Assembly: GCF_000355695.1 (NCBI RefSeq) | Contig: NC_020891.1 | Coordinates: forward strand, 620,001 to 684,000 | Reading direction: 5' to 3' | DNA length: 64,000 nucleotides | Source: Clavibacter nebraskensis NCPPB 2581 | GTDB lineage: Bacteria; Actinomycetota; Actinomycetes; Actinomycetales; Microbacteriaceae | Part shown: positions 59,920 to 64,000 of the stretch, in pieces | Layout of the letters: each line of letters starts with the position of its first letter | Numbering within the stretch: position 1 is the stretch's first letter | The notes under the pieces: model-generated | Seen by the model: only the letters and a program-made list of their open reading frames with translations | What the model was told of the DNA's origin: nothing | The model's database searches: none | Made by a program: the position numbers and the translations under genes

Positions 59920-61076
59920 TGACCACCCCGCAGTCCGTCTGGCAGGACAAGCTCGGCCGCCTCTCCATCCGCTGCGTGCAGATCCTGGCGGTCCTCGTGG
60001 TCGCCATCGCGATCGTGTACGCCGCCATCTCGCTCAAGCTCGTCGTGATCCCGGTGATCATCGCGCTGATCCTCGCCTGCGCCGTGCGCCCGATGGTGCT
60101 CTGGATGGAGCGCCGCGGCGTGCCGGACGCGCTCGCTGCCGCCATCGCGCTGCTCACCGGCCTCGTGCTCTTCGGCGGCGCGATCACGGCCGTCGTCTTC
60201 GGCGTGCAGAGCCAGTGGCCGACGCTCGTGAAGGCCACCAGCGAGGGCGTCGACCAGCTGCAGACGTTCATCCAGGAGGGCGGACTGCCCATCGACTCCG
60301 CGCAGATCGACTCGATCCGCCAGTCGGCCGTCGACTTCCTCACCAGCAGCCAGTTCGGATCCGGCGCCATCGCGGGCGTCTCCGTCGCCGCCGAGGTCGT
60401 CACGGGGGCGATCCTCGGGCTCGTCGTCTTCTTCTACTTCGTCAAGGACGGGCCGCGGATCTGGGCCTTCCTCATCCGCCCGTTCCGCGGTCGAGGCCGC
60501 AAGCGCGCCGTGCGCGTGGGCCACGAGGGTTCGAAGGTGCTCGGCGGGTACATCCGCGGCACGGCGACCGTCGCGCTCGTCGACACCGTCTTCATCGGCG
60601 CCGGCCTCTTCATCCTCGGCGTGCCGCTCGCGCTGCCGCTGTCGCTCGTGGTGTTCATCGGCGCGTTCGTGCCGATCGTCGGCGCGACCGTCGCGGGCAT
60701 CCTCGCGGCGCTCGTCGCGCTCGTGACCAACGACCTGCTGACGGCGATCATCGTCATCGGCATCGTGATCGCCGTGAACCAGCTCGAGGGCAACCTGCTG
60801 CAGCCGGTCGTGCTCGGCAACGCGCTCAAGCTGCACGGCCTCGTCGTCCTGCTGGCCCTGACCGCCGGCACGATCCTCGGCGGCATCATCGGCGCGATCC
60901 TCTCGGTGCCGCTCACCGCCGTCGCCTGGACCGCCTGGAAGATCATCATGGAGCCGGACGAGGAGGAGCCGGAGCCGCCGGCACCCGCGCCCCTCGAACC
61001 CGTGACGAAGGCGGCGCGCGGGCTCACCGCGATCCTCACGGGCCGCACCGCCACCGCCACCCGCGCCGAGCGATGA
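59919..61076 (+). CDS. AI-2E family transporter (TqsA/PerM-like permease)
   Basis: A 385-residue membrane protein with about eight helices. ISLKLVVIPVIIALILACAVRPMVLWMERRGVPDALAAAIALL is the first part, SLVVFIGAFVPIVGATVAGILAALVALVTNDLLTAIIVIGIVIAVNQLEGNLLQPVVLGNALKLHGLVVLLALTAGTILGGIIGAILSVPLTAV the conserved second half. Members export signals or ions; the substrate is uncertain. A cytoplasmic Pro/Glu-rich tail ends the protein. Its stop overlaps the DUF1206 ATG (ATGA). Three genes (this, DUF1206, PhzF) form an operon. Confidence 0.9.
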   Translation: MTTPQSVWQDKLGRLSIRCVQILAVLVVAIAIVYAAISLKLVVIPVIIALILACAVRPMVLWMERRGVPDALAAAIALLTGLVLFGGAITAVVFGVQSQWPTLVKATSEGVDQLQTFIQEGGLPIDSAQIDSIRQSAVDFLTSSQFGSGAIAGVSVAAEVVTGAILGLVVFFYFVKDGPRIWAFLIRPFRGRGRKRAVRVGHEGSKVLGGYIRGTATVALVDTVFIGAGLFILGVPLALPLSLVVFIGAFVPIVGATVAGILAALVALVTNDLLTAIIVIGIVIAVNQLEGNLLQPVVLGNALKLHGLVVLLALTAGTILGGIIGAILSVPLTAVAWTAWKIIMEPDEEEPEPPAPAPLEPVTKAARGLTAILTGRTATATRAER

Positions 61077-61870
61077 GCGCGTCCGGCGCCGCGGCGGGCC
61101 TGCAGCGCTCGCCCGGCTTCGCGGTCGCCGCGCGCCTCGGGCACGCGGTCAACGGCCTGCTGCACCTCCTCATCGGCGTGGTCGCGTTCCGCCTCGCGAC
61201 GGGCGGCGGCGGCTCGGCCGACCAGTCGGGCGCGCTCGGCTCCATCGCGGGATCGCCCGGGGGCCGCGTGCTGCTGTGGGTCGTCGTGGTCGGCCTCCTC
61301 GGGCTCGGCCTCTGGCAGCTCGTCGAGACCGTGCTCACGCGCGGCGAGAACGCGAAGCGCACCTGGGCGGCGCGCGCGAAGGAGCTCGGCAAGGCCGTGG
61401 CGTACTTCGCGATCGCGGCCACCGCGCTGCGCTTCGCGACGGGCGGATCCAGCGACTCCTCCGAGCAGACCCAGTCGCTCAGCGCCAGGCTCCTCGCGGC
61501 GCCCGGCGGCGTCGTGCTGCTCGTGGCCCTCGGGCTCGCCGTCGTCGCGGTGGGCGTCTACTTCGGGTTCAGGGGCGCGACGAAGCGCTTCCGCGAGGAC
61601 CTGGCCGTGCCGTCGGGGTCGCTCGGGCGCGGGATCACGGCGCTCGGCGTCGCGGGCTACGTCGCCAAGGGCGTCGCGCTCGTCGCGGTCGGCGTGCTGT
61701 TCGTCGTCGGCGCGGTCACGGCCGACCCGAGCCGCGCGACCGGTCTCGACGGCGCGCTCCAGTCGCTCGCGGGGCTGCCCGCGGGCGTCGCCGTGCTCGC
61801 GATCACCGGGCTCGGCCTCATCGCCTACGGCCTGTACTGCGGCGCCCGCGCGCGCTACGCGAAGCTGTGA
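61073..61870 (+). CDS. DUF1206 domain-containing membrane protein
   Basis: A 265-residue protein with six membrane helices arranged as three repeats of about 70 residues, each with a helix-loop-helix. Examples are LGHAVNGLLHLLIGVVAFRLATGGG, LGKAVAYFAIAATALRFATGGS and ALGVAGYVAKGVALVAVGVLFVVGAVTADP. This triple-repeat layout is that of DUF1206, a membrane family of unknown function common in actinobacteria. The ATG overlaps the preceding stop and its stop overlaps the PhzF GTG (GTGA). Confidence 0.87.
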   Translation: MSASGAAAGLQRSPGFAVAARLGHAVNGLLHLLIGVVAFRLATGGGGSADQSGALGSIAGSPGGRVLLWVVVVGLLGLGLWQLVETVLTRGENAKRTWAARAKELGKAVAYFAIAATALRFATGGSSDSSEQTQSLSARLLAAPGGVVLLVALGLAVVAVGVYFGFRGATKRFREDLAVPSGSLGRGITALGVAGYVAKGVALVAVGVLFVVGAVTADPSRATGLDGALQSLAGLPAGVAVLAITGLGLIAYGLYCGARARYAKL

Positions 61871-62607
61871 CGAGCCGTCCGGCCGTCGCGCTCGACGGCG
61901 TGCGGCCGGATGAGGTGCACGTCGTGCGGGTCTTCGTCGATGCGGACGGGCGTCACGGCAACGAGCTGGGGATCGTGCTCGCCTCGCCCCGCACCGTCGG
62001 CCGGGAGCTCGCGATCGCGCAGGCGCTCGGCTTCAGCGAGACCGTCTTCGTCGATGCGGTGGACGCGCCGGGCGCGGAGCCGCGGGGCGCGTCGATCCGC
62101 ATCCTCACGCCCGCGCGCGAGCTGCCCTTCGCCGGGCACCCCACCGTCGGCACCGCGTGGTGGCTGGCGTCGCGCGGCGTGCCGGTCGACCACCTGCGCG
62201 TGCCGGCCGGGATCGTGGCCGTGACCCACGACGCGGGCGTCGAGCGCGTGACCGCGGACCCGGCCTGGGCGCCCGTCTTCGCCTGGCGCGAGCTGCCCTC
62301 CGCCGCCGAGCTGGCCGCGCTCGACCTCGCCGCGGCGGTATCCGAGGCGGGCGCGGACCACCTCTACGCGTGGGCGTGGATCGACGAGTCGGCCGGCTGG
62401 ATCCGCTCGCGCATGGCCGCTCCCGCCCTCGGCATCGCCGAGGACGAGGCGACCGGAGCCGCCGCCCTGCGGGTCACCGCGCACCTCGGCCGCGGCCTCC
62501 GCATCACGCAGGGCCAGGGCAGCGAGCTGGTCACGCGGCTGCTCGACGACGGCCGGGCCGAGGTCGGCGGCTGCACGGTCGCGGACCGCGTGATCCCGCT
62601 GCCCTGA
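61867..62607 (+). CDS. PhzF family isomerase-like protein
   Basis: A 246-residue protein of the PhzF/diaminopimelate-epimerase fold. VVRVFVDADGRHGNELGIVL is the start with the Gly-Asn turn, SIRILTPARELPFAGHPTVGTAWWL contains the conserved PFAGHP block, and GIAEDEATGAAALRVTAHLGRGLRITQGQGSEL the second half with EDEATG. It is slightly shorter than typical PhzF proteins (about 260-290). The physiological reaction of most members is unknown. GTG 61867 overlaps the DUF1206 stop. Confidence 0.88.
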   Translation: MTSRPAVALDGVRPDEVHVVRVFVDADGRHGNELGIVLASPRTVGRELAIAQALGFSETVFVDAVDAPGAEPRGASIRILTPARELPFAGHPTVGTAWWLASRGVPVDHLRVPAGIVAVTHDAGVERVTADPAWAPVFAWRELPSAAELAALDLAAAVSEAGADHLYAWAWIDESAGWIRSRMAAPALGIAEDEATGAAALRVTAHLGRGLRITQGQGSELVTRLLDDGRAEVGGCTVADRVIPLP

Positions 62608-62633
62608 GCCGGGACGCGCCCGCCGCCGTCCCG

Positions 62634-63947
62634 CTAGGCGGTCGCGGCGTCCGCGTCCTCCGTCGCCGGCTCCTCGCGCGGGATGACGAGGATCTCGGAG
62701 ATCCGCCGCCGGTCGAGCGCCGTCACCTGGAGGGTCACGCCGTCGACCTCGACCGTGTCGCCGACCTGCGCGAGCCGGCCGAGGTTCTCGATGACGAAGC
62801 CCGCGACCGTGTCCGACGCGGAGTCGGGCAGCTTCACACCCGTCGCCTCCTCGAAGTCCTGGAAGTTGAGCCGGCCGTCGATCGTGCCGCCGTCCTCCGC
62901 GAGGTCGCGTGCGGCCGAGTCGGTGTCGTACTCGTCGAAGATCTCGCCGACGACCTCCTCCACGAGGTCCTCGAGCGTGACGATGCCGTCCGTGCCGCCG
63001 TACTCGTCCACGATCACGGCGATCTGGTGGCCCTCGGCGCGCATCATCGTGAGAGTCGGCAGCACGCGCGCGGTCGCCGGGAGGTACGGGATCGGGCGGA
63101 GGATCTCGGAGACGGGACGCTCCGGATCCGCCGCGATCGCCTGGTACAGGTCGCGCACGTGCACGAAGCCGATGACGTCGTCGATGGTCTTGTCGACCAC
63201 CGGGTAGCGCGAGTACGGCCGGTCCTGCACGTCGATCCCCGCCTCGCGGACCGTGCCGGTGCCGTCGAGCGCGGCGATCTCGGGCCGCGGCTTCATCACC
63301 TCGCTGAGCTGGCGGTGGCGGAGCGAGAGCACGTCGTCGAGGATCCGGCGCTCGTCGTCGGGGAGGCCCTCGTGGCTGGAGACGATGTCGCGGAGCTCCT
63401 CCTCGCTCATCTCCTCGCCGGTCTTGTGCGGGTCGCCGCCGAGGAGGCGCACGACCACGTTCGTGGAGACGGACAGCAGCCAGATCACCGGGCGCATGAG
63501 GATCGCGAAGCCGTTGAGCACGGGCGCGACGCCGTACGCGAAGCCGGCGTTGCGCTGGATGGCGAGGCGCTTGGGCGCCAGCTCGCCGAGCACGAGCGAC
63601 AGGTAGGCGATCACCAGCGTGAGCAGGAGCGTCGCGATCGTGGACGCGAGTCCGGACTCCAGGCCCCACGATTCGAGCACCGGAACCACGGACGGCGCGA
63701 TCGACGAGGCGCCGTACGCCGCGGACGCGAAGCCGGCGACGGTCACGCCGATCTGCACCGCCGCGAGGAAGGTGTTGGGGTTCCGGGCGAGCGCGGCGAC
63801 CTTCTCGCCGCGGCGTCCGCGGGCGGCGAGGGCGTTCAGCTGGCCCTCGCGGAGGGTGACGAGCGCCATCTCGGTGGCGGCGAACACGCCGCCGACGAGG
63901 ACGAACACCACGACCAGGACGATGTTGAGGACGAGGTCGCCGTTCAC
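62634..63947 (-). CDS. Hemolysin-family/CNNM protein (DUF21-CBS-CorC)
   Basis: A 437-residue membrane protein. The DUF21 domain has four hydrophobic segments (VLNIVLVVVFVLVGGVFAATEMALVTLREG through LMRPVIWLLSVSTNVVVRLLGG). Two CBS domains follow (VMKPRPEIAALDG, RYPVVDKTIDDVIGFVHVRDL), then the C-terminal CorC/HlyC domain (QIAVIVDEYGGTDGIVTLEDLVEEVVGEIFDEYD). The family includes magnesium/cobalt efflux transporters. The GTG at 63947 begins the protein. Convergent with PhzF. Confidence 0.95.
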   Translation of the reverse strand: MNGDLVLNIVLVVVFVLVGGVFAATEMALVTLREGQLNALAARGRRGEKVAALARNPNTFLAAVQIGVTVAGFASAAYGASSIAPSVVPVLESWGLESGLASTIATLLLTLVIAYLSLVLGELAPKRLAIQRNAGFAYGVAPVLNGFAILMRPVIWLLSVSTNVVVRLLGGDPHKTGEEMSEEELRDIVSSHEGLPDDERRILDDVLSLRHRQLSEVMKPRPEIAALDGTGTVREAGIDVQDRPYSRYPVVDKTIDDVIGFVHVRDLYQAIAADPERPVSEILRPIPYLPATARVLPTLTMMRAEGHQIAVIVDEYGGTDGIVTLEDLVEEVVGEIFDEYDTDSAARDLAEDGGTIDGRLNFQDFEEATGVKLPDSASDTVAGFVIENLGRLAQVGDTVEVDGVTLQVTALDRRRISEILVIPREEPATEDADAATA

Positions 63948-64000
63948 GAGCGGGGGCCGGTCGGGCGGGTGCCGGTCGAGCGGGTGGCGCCGATCCCGGT

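Overview
This is a chromosomal stretch of a very GC-rich actinobacterium. Gene content (purSQL, purA, DUF3151, DUF1206, DUF4012, GNAT and VOC families), many GTG starts, frequent 4-bp ATGA/GTGA gene overlaps and several apparently leaderless starts point to Microbacteriaceae, most likely Clavibacter or a close relative; this assignment is inference from style and content, not from a database match. No rRNA, tRNA, transposase, integrase or CRISPR array was found.

Region by region. (1) 1-3278: 5' part of sbcD, an SDR oxidoreductase, DUF3151, purA and a small ORF. (2) 3256-4731: an AT-richer insert bounded by perfect 23-bp direct repeats, carrying one gene, an ApeA-like HEPN protein (probable phage-defence RNase). 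(3) 4743-11231: MarR with two operators and a VOC protein, a BLUF blue-light sensor, an alpha/beta hydrolase, a PhoB-type two-component system divergent from a secreted Pro-rich repeat protein, and a GNAT. (4) 11764-18486: VOC protein, membrane serine hydrolase plus NarL-type two-component system, Ohr, chorismate mutase, RimK-like ATP-grasp ligase. (5) 18571-37760: a Wzx/Wzy exopolysaccharide locus. It holds a BY-kinase, phosphatase, initiating sugar transferase, two GT4 glycosyltransferases, flippase, pyruvyl transferase, polymerase, DUF4012 protein and YdcF-like protein, flanked by acyltransferases, an SGNH lipoprotein and two paralogous EEP hydrolases. (6) 38008-42252: purS-purQ-purL-dienelactone hydrolase operon. 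(7) 42373-47984: an amide/nitrogen catabolic regulon (DUF2848, MHS transporter, RidA, acetamidase/formamidase, GntR, nitrilase-type amidase). Two GntR-type operators and a twice-repeated 20-bp element resembling GlnR half-sites tie it together. (8) 48028-55281: a tightly packed six-gene operon on the minus strand (SAH-hydrolase-like protein, two Gfo/Idh/MocA dehydrogenases, B12-type radical SAM enzyme, methionyl-tRNA-synthetase-like protein without a KMSKS loop, MFS exporter). It looks like an uncharacterised small-molecule biosynthetic cluster and is the best candidate here for an undescribed system. (9) 55413-63947: aldo/keto reductase, Fur-family regulator plus catalase, two GNATs, AI-2E family permease, DUF1206, PhzF and a CNNM/HlyC-type CBS protein.

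How the parts work together: region 5 would make, polymerise and decorate a surface polysaccharide under tyrosine-phosphorylation control. Region 7 would import and hydrolyse an amide-type nitrogen source, with pathway-specific and possibly global nitrogen control. Region 8 would build and export a product derived from a methionine- or nucleoside-like scaffold; that last statement is inference from family membership only. Boundaries were set from start and stop codons, gene overlaps, Shine-Dalgarno sites and -10-like hexamers read directly in the sequence.
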